Source: Burkholderia cepacia (GTDB lineage: Bacteria > Pseudomonadota > Gammaproteobacteria > Burkholderiales > Burkholderiaceae). From it: DNA of 64,000 bases. The notes below the pieces were generated by a model. That model was given only the letters and a program-made list of their open reading frames with translations, ran no database searches and was not told the origin of the DNA. This document shows, in pieces, positions 34,843 through 43,372 of the stretch. Where the stretch lies: NCBI RefSeq assembly GCF_001718835.1, contig NZ_CP013443.1, forward strand, positions 682,001 to 746,000, in the 5' to 3' direction. A program made the position numbers and the translations under genes. The first letter of the stretch is position 1. Each line of letters opens with the position of its first letter.

Positions 34843-36408
34843 TCAGTGACGGAAGTGACGCACGCCCGTCAGGATCATCGCGATGCCGTGCTCGTCGGCT
34901 GCGGCGATCACTTCGTCGTCGCGCATCGAGCCGCCCGGCTGGATCACGCAGGTCGCGCCGGCCGCCACGACGACGTCGAGGCCGTCGCGGAACGGGAAGA
35001 ACGCATCCGACGCGACGGCCGAACCGGCCAGCGTCAGGCCCGCGTTCTGCGCCTTGATGCTTGCGATGCGCGCGGAATCGACGCGGCTCATCTGGCCCGC
35101 ACCGACGCCGAGCGTCATGCCGTTGCCGCAGAACACGATCGCATTCGACTTCACGTACTTCGCGACGCGCCACGCGAACAGCAGGTCGTCCATTTCCTTC
35201 GCGGTCGGCTGGCGCTTCGTGACGACGCGCAGCTCGCTCGGCTGCACGTTCTTCGAATCGAGCGACTGCACGAGCAGGCCGCCGCCCACGCGCTTCAGGT
35301 CGAATGCGTTGTGGCCGTCGCCCAGCGCGATCTCGAGCAGGCGCACGTTCTGCTTCGCGGCGAACACCTGCTTCGCGGCGTCCGTGAACGACGGCGCGAT
35401 CAGCACTTCGACGAACTGCTTGGCCACCGCCTGCGCGGCCGCTTCGTCGACTTCGCGGTTGAACGCGATGATGCCGCCGAAGGCCGACGTCGGATCCGTC
35501 TGGAACGCCTTCGCGTACGCGTCGGCCGAATCGTTGCCGACCGCGACGCCGCACGGGTTCGCATGCTTGATGATCACGCAGGCGGGCGCGTCGAACGTCT
35601 TCACGCATTCCCATGCCGCGTCGGAATCCGCGATGTTGTTGTACGACAGTTCCTTGCCCTGCAGCTGGCGGTAGTTCGCCAGCGCGCCGGCCGGCGTCGC
35701 GAGGTCACGGTAGAACGCGGCGCTCTGGTGCGGGTTCTCGCCGTAGCGCAGGTCCTGCACCTTGTCGAACGCCATGTTCAGCGTCGCCGGGTACGCGCTG
35801 CGCGAGGCGTGCTTCAGCTCGTCGGTCAGGCTCGTCAGGTAGTTCGTGATCGCGCCGTCGTATTGCGCGGTGTGCGCGAACACCTTCGTCGCGAGGCGGA
35901 AGTTGGTCGCGTAGCCCACCGCGTTGCCGTTCGCCTTCATTTCGTCGAGCACGACCGCGTAGTCGGCCGGATCGACGACGACGGTCACGTCGCGATGGTT
36001 CTTCGCGGCCGAGCGCAGCATCGTCGGGCCGCCGATGTCGATGTTCTCGATCGCGTCGGCGAGCGTGCAGTCGTCCTTCGCGATCGTCGCGACGAACGGA
36101 TACAGGTTCACGACGAGCAGGTCGATCGTCGGGATGCCGTGCTGTTCCAGCGCCTGCATGTGCTCGGGCAGGTCGCGGCGGGCGAGGATGCCGCCGTGCA
36201 CCTTCGGGTGGAGCGTCTTCACGCGCCCATCGAGCATTTCCGGGAAGCCCGTGTAATCGGCCACTTCGGTGACGGGCAGGCCGGCGTCGGCGAGGAGTTT
36301 CGCGGTGCCGCCCGTCGACAGCAGCTTGACGCCGAGGTCGGACAGCGACTTCGCGAAGTCGACGATGCCGGTCTTGTCGGAAACGGAAATGAGCGCTTGC
36401 TTGATCAT
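34843..36408 (-). CDS. purH: Bifunctional AICAR formyltransferase / IMP cyclohydrolase
   Basis: Catalyses the last two steps of IMP synthesis. The 521-residue product has an N-terminal MGS-like cyclohydrolase domain (about 1-190), starting MIKQALISVSDKTGIVDFAKSL with GFPEMLDGRVKTLHPKVHGG. The C-terminal AICAR transformylase domain has the catalytic Lys-His in CVIIKHANPCGVAVG. It lies 44 bp after fis and is followed by a terminator. AICAR is supplied by PurB, encoded at 13.5-14.9 kb. Confidence 0.97.
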   Translation of the reverse strand: MIKQALISVSDKTGIVDFAKSLSDLGVKLLSTGGTAKLLADAGLPVTEVADYTGFPEMLDGRVKTLHPKVHGGILARRDLPEHMQALEQHGIPTIDLLVVNLYPFVATIAKDDCTLADAIENIDIGGPTMLRSAAKNHRDVTVVVDPADYAVVLDEMKANGNAVGYATNFRLATKVFAHTAQYDGAITNYLTSLTDELKHASRSAYPATLNMAFDKVQDLRYGENPHQSAAFYRDLATPAGALANYRQLQGKELSYNNIADSDAAWECVKTFDAPACVIIKHANPCGVAVGNDSADAYAKAFQTDPTSAFGGIIAFNREVDEAAAQAVAKQFVEVLIAPSFTDAAKQVFAAKQNVRLLEIALGDGHNAFDLKRVGGGLLVQSLDSKNVQPSELRVVTKRQPTAKEMDDLLFAWRVAKYVKSNAIVFCGNGMTLGVGAGQMSRVDSARIASIKAQNAGLTLAGSAVASDAFFPFRDGLDVVVAAGATCVIQPGGSMRDDEVIAAADEHGIAMILTGVRHFRH

Positions 36409-36452
36409 GATGGAACCACCAATAGCCAGGGAAACGGGGACGGGACGGCCGC

Positions 36453-36686
36453 CTACAGCAGGCCGTGCTGCTGCAGCTTCTTGCGCAGCGTATTGCGATT
36501 GATGCCGAGGTACTCCGCGGCGAGCGACTGGTTGCCGCCTGCCTGTACGAGCACGACCTCGAGCATCGGCTTTTCGACGCAGGACATCACCATTTCATAG
36601 ACGTCGTGCGGATTGGAGCCGTCTAGATCCCGGAAATACACGTCCAGGCTCTCGCGGACACATTGTTCGATGTTGTGCTTGCTCAT
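36453..36686 (-). CDS. fis: Fis-family DNA-binding protein
   Basis: Nucleoid-associated DNA-bending protein of 77 residues, shorter than E. coli Fis (98), as is normal in betaproteobacteria. The C-terminal helix-turn-helix GGNQSLAAEYLGINRNTLRKK is intact; the N-terminal beta-hairpin arm that contacts recombinases in E. coli is shortened. The start overlaps the dusB stop by four bases; dusB-fis is the conserved operon. Confidence 0.93.
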   Translation of the reverse strand: MSKHNIEQCVRESLDVYFRDLDGSNPHDVYEMVMSCVEKPMLEVVLVQAGGNQSLAAEYLGINRNTLRKKLQQHGLL

Positions 36687-37750
36687 GCTGCTAACTGGTT
36701 ATGGTCGTCCGACTCGCCCTGGCCGTTTTCCTCTTCGTCGTCGACGTAGACGAGGTGGTCCGACAGCGCCTTTTGCGCCTCGAAGAATGCGTTGACGGCG
36801 GCGAGCTGCTCGCGGGTGGAATCGAGCGTGTTCATCCTGTGCCGGAACCCGTTGGCACCGGAAAGGCCGCGAGTGTACCAGCCGATGTGCTTGCGCGCAG
36901 TACGGACTCCCGTGAATTCACCGTAGAAGGCGTAGTGGTCTTCCAGGTGTTCGTTCATCACGTGCTGGATCTCGTCGATCCGCGGCGGGGGCAGCAGCTC
37001 GCCGGTTTGCAGGAAATGGTCGATTTCGCGGAACAGCCAGGGCCGACCTTGCGCGGCACGACCGATCATCAGGGCATCGGCGCCGGTTGCGTCGAGCACG
37101 GCCTTCGCCTTCGCGGGCGACGTGATGTCGCCGTTCGCGACCACCGGAATCCGCACCGCCGCCTTCACGGCCGCGATGGTGTCGTATTCGGCGTCGCCGC
37201 GGTACAGGTCGGCGCGCGTGCGGCCGTGCACGGTGAGCATCGAAATGCCGGCGGCTTCGGCCAGGCGCGCGACCGTGCTCGCGTTCTTGTGCTCGCGATC
37301 CCAGCCCGTGCGGATCTTCAGCGTGACGGGCACCGCATCGGGCCCCGTGCCGACCGCCGCGACGACCGCCTCGACGATGCGCTGCACGAGCGGCTCGTTC
37401 TGCAGCAGCGCGGAGCCGGCGGCGACGTTGCAGACCTTCTTCGCCGGGCAGCCCATGTTGATGTCGATGATCTGCGCGCCGTTGTCGACGTTGTAGCGGG
37501 CCGCTTCGGCCATCATCGCCGGATCGGCGCCCGCGATCTGGACCGCGATCGGCTCCACTTCGCCTTCGTGGTTCGCGCGCCGCATCGTCTTCGCGCTTTT
37601 CCACAGCTGCGCGTTGGACGCGACCATCTCGGACACGGCGTAACCGGCCCCCATCCGCTTGCAGAGCTGGCGGAACGGACGATCCGTCACGCCGGCCATC
37701 GGGGCGACGAACAGGTTGTTACGCAAAACGTGAGGGCCGATAACGGGCAT
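36683..37750 (-). CDS. dusB: tRNA-dihydrouridine synthase B
   Basis: FMN enzyme that reduces uridine to dihydrouridine in the tRNA D loop, 355 residues. The TIM-barrel start is NNLFVAPMAGVTDRPFRQLC. Also visible are the Dus block INMGCPAKKVCNVAAGSALL at about residues 97-116, KIRTGWDREH, and VHGRTRADLYRGDAEYDTI. The C-terminal tail (DEEENGQGESDDHN) is acidic. It is coupled to fis by a 4-base overlap, the gene order known from E. coli and the betaproteobacteria. Confidence 0.96.
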   Translation of the reverse strand: MPVIGPHVLRNNLFVAPMAGVTDRPFRQLCKRMGAGYAVSEMVASNAQLWKSAKTMRRANHEGEVEPIAVQIAGADPAMMAEAARYNVDNGAQIIDINMGCPAKKVCNVAAGSALLQNEPLVQRIVEAVVAAVGTGPDAVPVTLKIRTGWDREHKNASTVARLAEAAGISMLTVHGRTRADLYRGDAEYDTIAAVKAAVRIPVVANGDITSPAKAKAVLDATGADALMIGRAAQGRPWLFREIDHFLQTGELLPPPRIDEIQHVMNEHLEDHYAFYGEFTGVRTARKHIGWYTRGLSGANGFRHRMNTLDSTREQLAAVNAFFEAQKALSDHLVYVDDEEENGQGESDDHNQLAA

Positions 37751-37913
37751 CGCAATGGCGCCGCCCGCGACGGGCGCGGGCAGGAAAAGGGCAGACGGAA
37801 ACGCGCATTTTACCGTATTCCCATGCCCCGCCGATTTGACCCGGTTTGTCCGGCGCGCTGCGCGTGGCGCGCATCGGACACCGCGCGGTGCGGCGGGGGC
37901 AGCGGCGCGCGCG

Positions 37914-39101
37914 TCAGCGGCGCTGGCCGAACATCATCTGGCGCGCGATCACCTTCTTGAGCGGCGGCACGAACTCGAGCGCGGTGAGCGCGGCGCCGCG
38001 CAGCAGCGGGAGCGGGCCCGAGTCGATCGTGAACAGGCGTGCCAGCGTGTCGGTCGCGCCGATCGTGAAGCGCCGGTCGAGTGCGCGGCGCGCGTTGAAG
38101 GTGGCGAGCGCGGTCGCTTCGAAGCCTTGCGTGGACAGCGTGTCGACGAGCGTATGCGCATCGCGCAGCCCGAGGTTGAGCCCCTGGCCCGCGACGGGGT
38201 GCAGGGTTTGCGCGGCGTTGCCGACGATCGCGACGCGGCCGTTGACGAGCGTCTGCGCGGCGCTCAGGCCGAGCGGGAACGACGCGCGGCCCGCGATCGC
38301 GACGAAGTCGCCCATGCGTTCGCCGAACGCGCTGCCGAGCTCGCGCAGGAACGCGTCGTCGGGCAGTGCGGCGCGTCGCGCCGCTTCGCCGGGCGTGCAG
38401 CACCACACGAGCGCGTATTCGGCCTGGCGCGGCCCGCCGAGCGGCAGCAGCGCGAGCGGGCCTTCGTGCGTGAAGCGTTCCCATGCGACGTTCGGGCGCG
38501 GCGCCGATACCGTGACCGTGCCGACGAGCGCGGTCTGGCCGTAGTCGCGGCGATGCTTGCCGGTATCGGCCCGCTGTTCGTGGAACAGCCCGCCTTCGGC
38601 GTTGATGACGATGCGTGCGCGCAGCGTGCGCTCGCCTTGCGGGCCGTCGAGCGTCAGCGTGACGCCGTCGGCATCCTGCTGCGGCGCGCGCGCGGTGGTC
38701 GACGTGAGCCAGTCGACGCGGGTGCCGCGCACGGCGCCCGCGAGCGCCTGCACGAGCGAGCCGAAGCGCACGACATAACCGAGCGCGGCGACGTCGTGTT
38801 CGTCGCGGTCGATCAGCGTGCGGCCGAAATGGCCGCGCTGCGATACGTGGATGTGTTCGATCGGCGTCGCGTCGGCGGGCCACGCGAGCGTGTCGAGCAG
38901 CACGCGGCTGCCGTGCGACACGGCGATCGCGCGCGGATCGTTCGCGCTTGCGGCCGGTTCACGCGCATCGATCAGCGCGATCGATGCGTGCTGCGTGGCG
39001 CTGCGGCGCGCGAGCCAGCCGGCGAGCGCGAGCCCGACTGGGCCTGCGCCGACGATGGCGAGATCGTAGTCCGGCGTGGCCGGGGAGGAGGCGGTCGTCA
39101 T
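37914..39101 (-). CDS. ubiH: UbiH/UbiF-family FAD monooxygenase
   Basis: Flavin hydroxylase of ubiquinone ring modification, 395 residues. It has the FAD Rossmann start YDLAIVGAGPVGLALAGWLA, the mid-domain DPRAIAVSHGSRVLLDTLAW, and the second FAD motif VAIVGNAAQTLHPVAGQGLN followed by LGLRDAHTL. Which ring position it hydroxylates cannot be read from sequence; some betaproteobacteria use a single broad enzyme in this family. It lies 40 bp after pepP; pepP-ubiH is a conserved pair. Confidence 0.88.
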   Translation of the reverse strand: MTTASSPATPDYDLAIVGAGPVGLALAGWLARRSATQHASIALIDAREPAASANDPRAIAVSHGSRVLLDTLAWPADATPIEHIHVSQRGHFGRTLIDRDEHDVAALGYVVRFGSLVQALAGAVRGTRVDWLTSTTARAPQQDADGVTLTLDGPQGERTLRARIVINAEGGLFHEQRADTGKHRRDYGQTALVGTVTVSAPRPNVAWERFTHEGPLALLPLGGPRQAEYALVWCCTPGEAARRAALPDDAFLRELGSAFGERMGDFVAIAGRASFPLGLSAAQTLVNGRVAIVGNAAQTLHPVAGQGLNLGLRDAHTLVDTLSTQGFEATALATFNARRALDRRFTIGATDTLARLFTIDSGPLPLLRGAALTALEFVPPLKKVIARQMMFGQRR

Positions 39102-39141
39102 CTTGATTCGTGAAACGGAGGTAACGGTCGGCGGCAGCCGG

Positions 39142-40527
39142 TCATGCGAGTGCGCGCATCAGCGCTTCGATCTCGTCCGCCGCGACGGGCACGCCGCGGG
39201 TGATCAGCTCGCAGCCCTGCTCGCGCACGATCGCGTCGTCCTCGATGCGGATGCCGATGTTCCAGTACTCGGGCGGCACGTCGTCGGCCGCGCGCACATA
39301 CAGGCCGGGTTCGACCGTCAGCGTCATGCCGGCCTTCAGCGTGCGCCAGGGCAGCGCGCCGTTGCCGTCGCGCTCGGCGAGCCGCTCGCGGTAGTCGCCG
39401 CAATCGTGCACGTCCATGCCGATCCAGTGGCCGGTGCGGTGCATGTAGAAGCGCGTGTACGCACGCTCGGCGACGACGTCGTCGACGTTCGAGAAGCGCG
39501 TTTTCGGGATGATGCCGGTGTCGAGCAGCCCCTGCGCGAGCACGCGCACGGCAGCGTCGTGCGGCGCTTCGAACGGCACGCCGGCGCGCGTCGCGTCGAT
39601 GGCGGCCTGCTGGGCGGCGAGCACGATGTCGTACAGCGTGCGCTGCGCGGGCGAGAAGCGCCCGTTGGCCGGGAACGTGCGGGTGATGTCCGACGCGTAG
39701 CCGTCGAGTTCGCACGCGGCGTCGATCAGGATCAGGTCGCCGTCCTTCGCGCTTGCGTTGCCGGCCGGGTAGTGCAGCACGCATGCGTTCGCGCCGGCCG
39801 CGACGATCGAGCCGTACGCGGGCGACTGCGCGCCGTGCTTGCGGAACACGTACAGCAGCTCGGCCTCGAGCTCGTATTCGCGGATGCCGGGGCGGCACGC
39901 CTGCATCGCGCGGCGGTGCGCGAGCGCGGAGATGTGCGCGGCGCGCATCATGATCGCGAGTTCGTGCTCGTCCTTCACGAGCCGCATGTCGTCGAGGAGC
40001 GGCGTGAGGTCGAGCATCGCGTCCGGTGCGGCGACGCCCGTGCGCGCCAGCGCACGCACCGCGTCGATCCAGCCCGCGAGCCGGCGGTCGAAGTCGGCCG
40101 ATGCGCCGAACCGGTAATGCACGGTGCCGGAGTCGGCGAGCAGGCGCGGCATCTCGGTATCGATCACGTCGACCGCGAAGGCCGCGTCGAAGCCGAACGC
40201 ATCGCGCGCGGCCTCGGGCCCGTAATGGAAGCCTTCCCAGATCTCGCGGTCGGCATTCTTGCCGCGGCAGAACAGGATCGACTCCGGCGCGCCGTGCGGT
40301 GCGGCCGCGTTCAGCACGAGCACCGCATCCGGCTCGGTGAAGCCCGTCAGGTAATGGAAGTAGCTGTCGTACCGGTACGGGTAGGCCGTATCGCGGTTGC
40401 GCAGCAGTTCCGGCGCGGTGGGGACGATGGCGACGCCGCCGCCGGCGGCACGCAGTGCGGCAAGCACGCGTTCACGGCGCTGGCGGTAGACGTCGACGGC
40501 GATGGCGGTATCGAGGGGCGCGTTCAT
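39142..40527 (-). CDS. pepP: Xaa-Pro aminopeptidase
   Basis: Dinuclear-metal peptidase that removes N-terminal residues before proline, 461 residues. The N-terminal domain starts MNAPLDTAIAVDVYRQRRERVL. The catalytic pita-bread domain carries all metal ligands: Asp in DLILIDAACELDGYASDITR, His in TGHWIGMDVHDCGDY, and Glu in MTLTVEPGLYV and IGIRIEDDAIV. The frame extends upstream to 40587, but ATG 40527 fits the family. It is followed by ubiH. Confidence 0.94.
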   Translation of the reverse strand: MNAPLDTAIAVDVYRQRRERVLAALRAAGGGVAIVPTAPELLRNRDTAYPYRYDSYFHYLTGFTEPDAVLVLNAAAPHGAPESILFCRGKNADREIWEGFHYGPEAARDAFGFDAAFAVDVIDTEMPRLLADSGTVHYRFGASADFDRRLAGWIDAVRALARTGVAAPDAMLDLTPLLDDMRLVKDEHELAIMMRAAHISALAHRRAMQACRPGIREYELEAELLYVFRKHGAQSPAYGSIVAAGANACVLHYPAGNASAKDGDLILIDAACELDGYASDITRTFPANGRFSPAQRTLYDIVLAAQQAAIDATRAGVPFEAPHDAAVRVLAQGLLDTGIIPKTRFSNVDDVVAERAYTRFYMHRTGHWIGMDVHDCGDYRERLAERDGNGALPWRTLKAGMTLTVEPGLYVRAADDVPPEYWNIGIRIEDDAIVREQGCELITRGVPVAADEIEALMRALA

Positions 40528-40711
40528 TCGTGCGATTGTAGCGCCGCGTGACGCCGCGCGTGAGAGGGCGTGGGAAGGGGGCCGCAACGGCGCCGGCGCG
40601 GTTGTTGCAAACCATCCACAGGCCGGCCGGGCGATTTTCTGTCGGGCGACGCCGGCCGGTTATGATCGGCGACAACGTATACTCTCGGCGGTTCCCTTAA
40701 AAAGGCAGATG

Positions 40712-41323
40712 ATGAAATTAATCGGTTCGCTCAGCAGCCCGTACGTCCGCAAGGCGCGGATCGTGCTGGCTGAAAAGAAGATCGACTACAAGCTGGAGCT
40801 CGAGAACGTGTGGGCGCCGGAGACGGATATTCATGCTTCGAATCCGCTCGGCAAGGTCCCGTGCCTCGTGATGGAGGATGGTGCCGCGGTGTTCGATTCC
40901 CGCGTGATCTGCGAATACGTCGACACGCTGTCGCCGGTCGGCAAGCTGATTCCGCCGTCCGGGCGCGAACGTGTCGAAGTGCGCTGCTGGGAAGCGCTGG
41001 GCGACGGCGTGCTCGACGCGTCGGTCGCGATCCGCATCGAAAACGTGCAGCGCGATGCGCATCAGCGCAGCGCGAGCTGGATCGCACGCCAGCAGCGCAA
41101 GATCGACGACGCGCTCGTCGCGATGTCGCAAGGGCTCGGCGGCAAGACGTGGTGCGTCGGTAATCATTACACGCTTGCCGACATCGCACTCGGCTGCGCG
41201 CTCGGTTATCTCGACTTCCGGATGCCCGAGCTCAACTGGCGCGACCGCCACCCGAACCTCGACAAGCACTTCGTGAAGCTGCTGCAGCGCCAGTCGTTCA
41301 TCGATACGGTGCCGCAGGGCTGA
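40712..41323 (+). CDS. Glutathione S-transferase family protein, YibF-like
   Basis: Two-domain GST-fold protein of 203 residues. The thioredoxin-like N-domain starts MKLIGSLSSPYVRKARIVLAEKKI and has NPLGKVPCLVMEDG and FDSRVICEYVD for glutathione binding. The helical C-domain has YTLADIALGCALGYLDFRMPEL. The pattern matches E. coli YibF better than stringent starvation protein SspA, and no sspB follows. The first of two adjacent ATGs (40709) is only three bases after AAGG; 40712 is better spaced. A TATACT (40678-40683) may be its -10 box. Confidence 0.85.
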   Translation: MKLIGSLSSPYVRKARIVLAEKKIDYKLELENVWAPETDIHASNPLGKVPCLVMEDGAAVFDSRVICEYVDTLSPVGKLIPPSGRERVEVRCWEALGDGVLDASVAIRIENVQRDAHQRSASWIARQQRKIDDALVAMSQGLGGKTWCVGNHYTLADIALGCALGYLDFRMPELNWRDRHPNLDKHFVKLLQRQSFIDTVPQG

Positions 41324-41370
41324 GTCGGGGCTGAATCGGCAGGCGCCGTTGCCGTCCGCACATTCCGCAG

Positions 41371-41404
41371 AAGAAAAAACGCGCCCCGAGGCGCGTTTTT
41401 TCTT
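41371..41404. terminator. Bidirectional terminator between the GST and the glutamate-synthase-like gene
   Basis: Fifteen-base stem AAGAAAAAACGCGCC / GGCGCGTTTTTTCTT with loop CCGA, perfectly paired, with A and T runs on opposite arms, between two convergent genes. Confidence 0.93.
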
Positions 41405-41422
41405 GCCGGGCGGCCGGCGCCG

Positions 41423-43042
41423 TCACTCGATCGACGCGTACACGGCATCGCCCAGCGTGAACGAATCGCTGCGCGAAATCGGCCACCATTTGTCGTACAG
41501 CGTAAAGCCGCAGGTGTTGCCGTCGAGCAGCGCGCCGGGCTTCAGGTACTTCAGCAGCTGCGACATCAGCCGGACCTCGTGCGGCGCGATGCGCTGCACG
41601 ATGTGATGCGCGCGCAGCTCCGACGGATGCGCGAGGCCGGCCGCCTGCACGAGCTCCTGCAGCGCGTGCAGCGTGTTGCGGTGGAAGTTGTACACGCGGT
41701 CGGCCTTGTCGGGCACGACGAGCGCGCGCTGGCGCACCGGGTCCTGCGTCGCGACGCCGGTCGGGCAGCGGCCCGTGTGGCAGGTCTGCGCCTGGATGCA
41801 GCCGACCGCGAACATGAAGCCGCGCGCCGAGTTCACCCAGTCCGCGCCGATCGCGAGCGTGCGGGCGACGTCGAACGCGGTGATGATCTTGCCGCTCGCG
41901 CCGATCTTCACGCGGTCGCGCACGCCGATCCCGACGAGCGTGTTGTGCACCAGCAGCAACCCTTCCTGCAGCGGCACGCCGACGTGGTCGGTGAACTCGA
42001 GCGGCGCCGCGCCCGTGCCGCCTTCCGCGCCGTCGACGACGATGAAGTCCGGCACGATGCCGGTCTCGAGCATCGCCTTCGCGATCCCGAAGAATTCCCA
42101 CGGATGGCCGACGCACAGCTTGAAGCCGGTCGGCTTGCCGCCCGACAGCGTGCGCAGCCGTTCGACGAATTCGAGCAGCCCGCGCGGGGTCGAGAATTCC
42201 GAGTGCGTCGCGGGCGAGATGCAGTCCTTGCCCATCGGCACGCCGCGCGTCTCGGCGATTTCCGGCGTGATCTTCGCGGCCGGCAGCACGCCGCCGTGGC
42301 CGGGCTTCGCGCCCTGCGACAGCTTGACCTCGATCATCTTGACCTGCGGATCGGCGGCCTGCTTCGCGAACTTGTCGAGGTTGAAGGTGCCGTCGTCGTT
42401 GCGGCAGCCGAAGTAGCCGGACGCGATTTCCCAGATGATGTCGCCGCCGTTCTCGCGGTGGTACTTCGACAGCGAGCCTTCGCCCGTGTCGTGCGCGAAA
42501 CCGCCTTTCTTCGCGCCGAGGTTCAGCGAGCGGATCGCGTTCGCGGACAGCGAGCCGAAGCTCATCGCCGAGATGTTGAAGATCGAAATGTCGTACGGTT
42601 GCGCGCGATTCGCGCCGACGCGGACGCGGAAATCGTGGTTCGGCAGCTTCGTCGGCGCGAGCGAGTGGCTGATCCATTCGTGCGCGACGGCCTTCACGTT
42701 CAGCTCGGTGCCGTACGGGCGGTTGTCGGCGACGTTCTTCGCGCGCTGGTAGACGAGGCTGCGCTGCGCGCGCGAGAACGGTTTCTCGTCGGTGTCGTCC
42801 TCGACGAAATACTGGCGGATTTCAGGTCGGATGAATTCGAACAGGAAGCGGAAGTGGCCCCAGAGCGGGTAGTTGCGCAGGATCGCGTGGCGGTCCTGCT
42901 TCAGGTCGTACAGGCCGAGCGCGACGAGGGCGGCGGGAATCAGGATCCACAGCCACGCGATCGCGTGCCGCGCGGCGAGCGCCGCGACGGCCACGAACAG
43001 CAGGACCGCGCACCACATCGCGAGATAGCGTCGGGAAAACAT
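41423..43042 (-). CDS. Membrane-anchored FMN-binding glutamate synthase-like protein
   Basis: Protein of 539 residues. Two N-terminal membrane helices (about residues 5-45) are followed by a domain homologous to the FMN/Fe-S synthase part of glutamate synthase GltB. Visible are NISAMSFGSLSANAIRSLN, EVKLSQGAKPGHGGVLPAAK, VDGAEGGTGAAPLEFTDHVG, and the 3Fe-4S cysteines Cys415, Cys421 and Cys426 (C-x5-C-x4-C) in the same spacing as GltB. The glutaminase and GXGXG domains of GltB are absent, so it is not a complete glutamate synthase. The substrate is unknown and the membrane anchor suggests redox coupling to the respiratory chain. It stands alone. Confidence 0.85.
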   Translation of the reverse strand: MFSRRYLAMWCAVLLFVAVAALAARHAIAWLWILIPAALVALGLYDLKQDRHAILRNYPLWGHFRFLFEFIRPEIRQYFVEDDTDEKPFSRAQRSLVYQRAKNVADNRPYGTELNVKAVAHEWISHSLAPTKLPNHDFRVRVGANRAQPYDISIFNISAMSFGSLSANAIRSLNLGAKKGGFAHDTGEGSLSKYHRENGGDIIWEIASGYFGCRNDDGTFNLDKFAKQAADPQVKMIEVKLSQGAKPGHGGVLPAAKITPEIAETRGVPMGKDCISPATHSEFSTPRGLLEFVERLRTLSGGKPTGFKLCVGHPWEFFGIAKAMLETGIVPDFIVVDGAEGGTGAAPLEFTDHVGVPLQEGLLLVHNTLVGIGVRDRVKIGASGKIITAFDVARTLAIGADWVNSARGFMFAVGCIQAQTCHTGRCPTGVATQDPVRQRALVVPDKADRVYNFHRNTLHALQELVQAAGLAHPSELRAHHIVQRIAPHEVRLMSQLLKYLKPGALLDGNTCGFTLYDKWWPISRSDSFTLGDAVYASIE

Positions 43043-43372
43043 GGGGACTCCCTATACATTTTCTGGATCGCCGCGATGCGCGATGCAGCGGCGCGGCGGC
43101 GGGCGCAACAGCCGGCGGCCGCCTGTGCCGGGTGCGCGGCGACATCCGTCTCGCGGGGCCGCGCATGCGCGCTGCGACCGGCGCCGATGCTGGGCGAGAG
43201 TCTACTACGGGAACCGGCAGGCCTGCGCTGACGCGCCGGCAGGGCCGGGCGGCATTTTCCCGAACTCGACGCGGCGCGCGAGCGCTACGACGGCGCGTTG
43301 CGCCGCACGGCCTGACGGACGGCGGCGCGGCGCGGTTCGGGAGGGAGGATCGGGAACGGGCCGGCAGGCCGC
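43043..43372. other. Intergenic stretch without recognised gene
   Basis: 330 bp of very G+C-rich DNA between the start of the glutamate-synthase-like gene and the end of mnmA, both on the minus strand. It must contain the promoter of the former gene. Frames through it are arginine-rich shadows. I see no hairpin with a T run, no RNA and no convincing promoter. Confidence 0.5.

Noticed and set aside
40712..41323. Calling the GST-fold protein stringent starvation protein SspA
   Set aside because: The sequence fits YibF-type GSTs better, and the expected petABC and sspB neighbours are absent.
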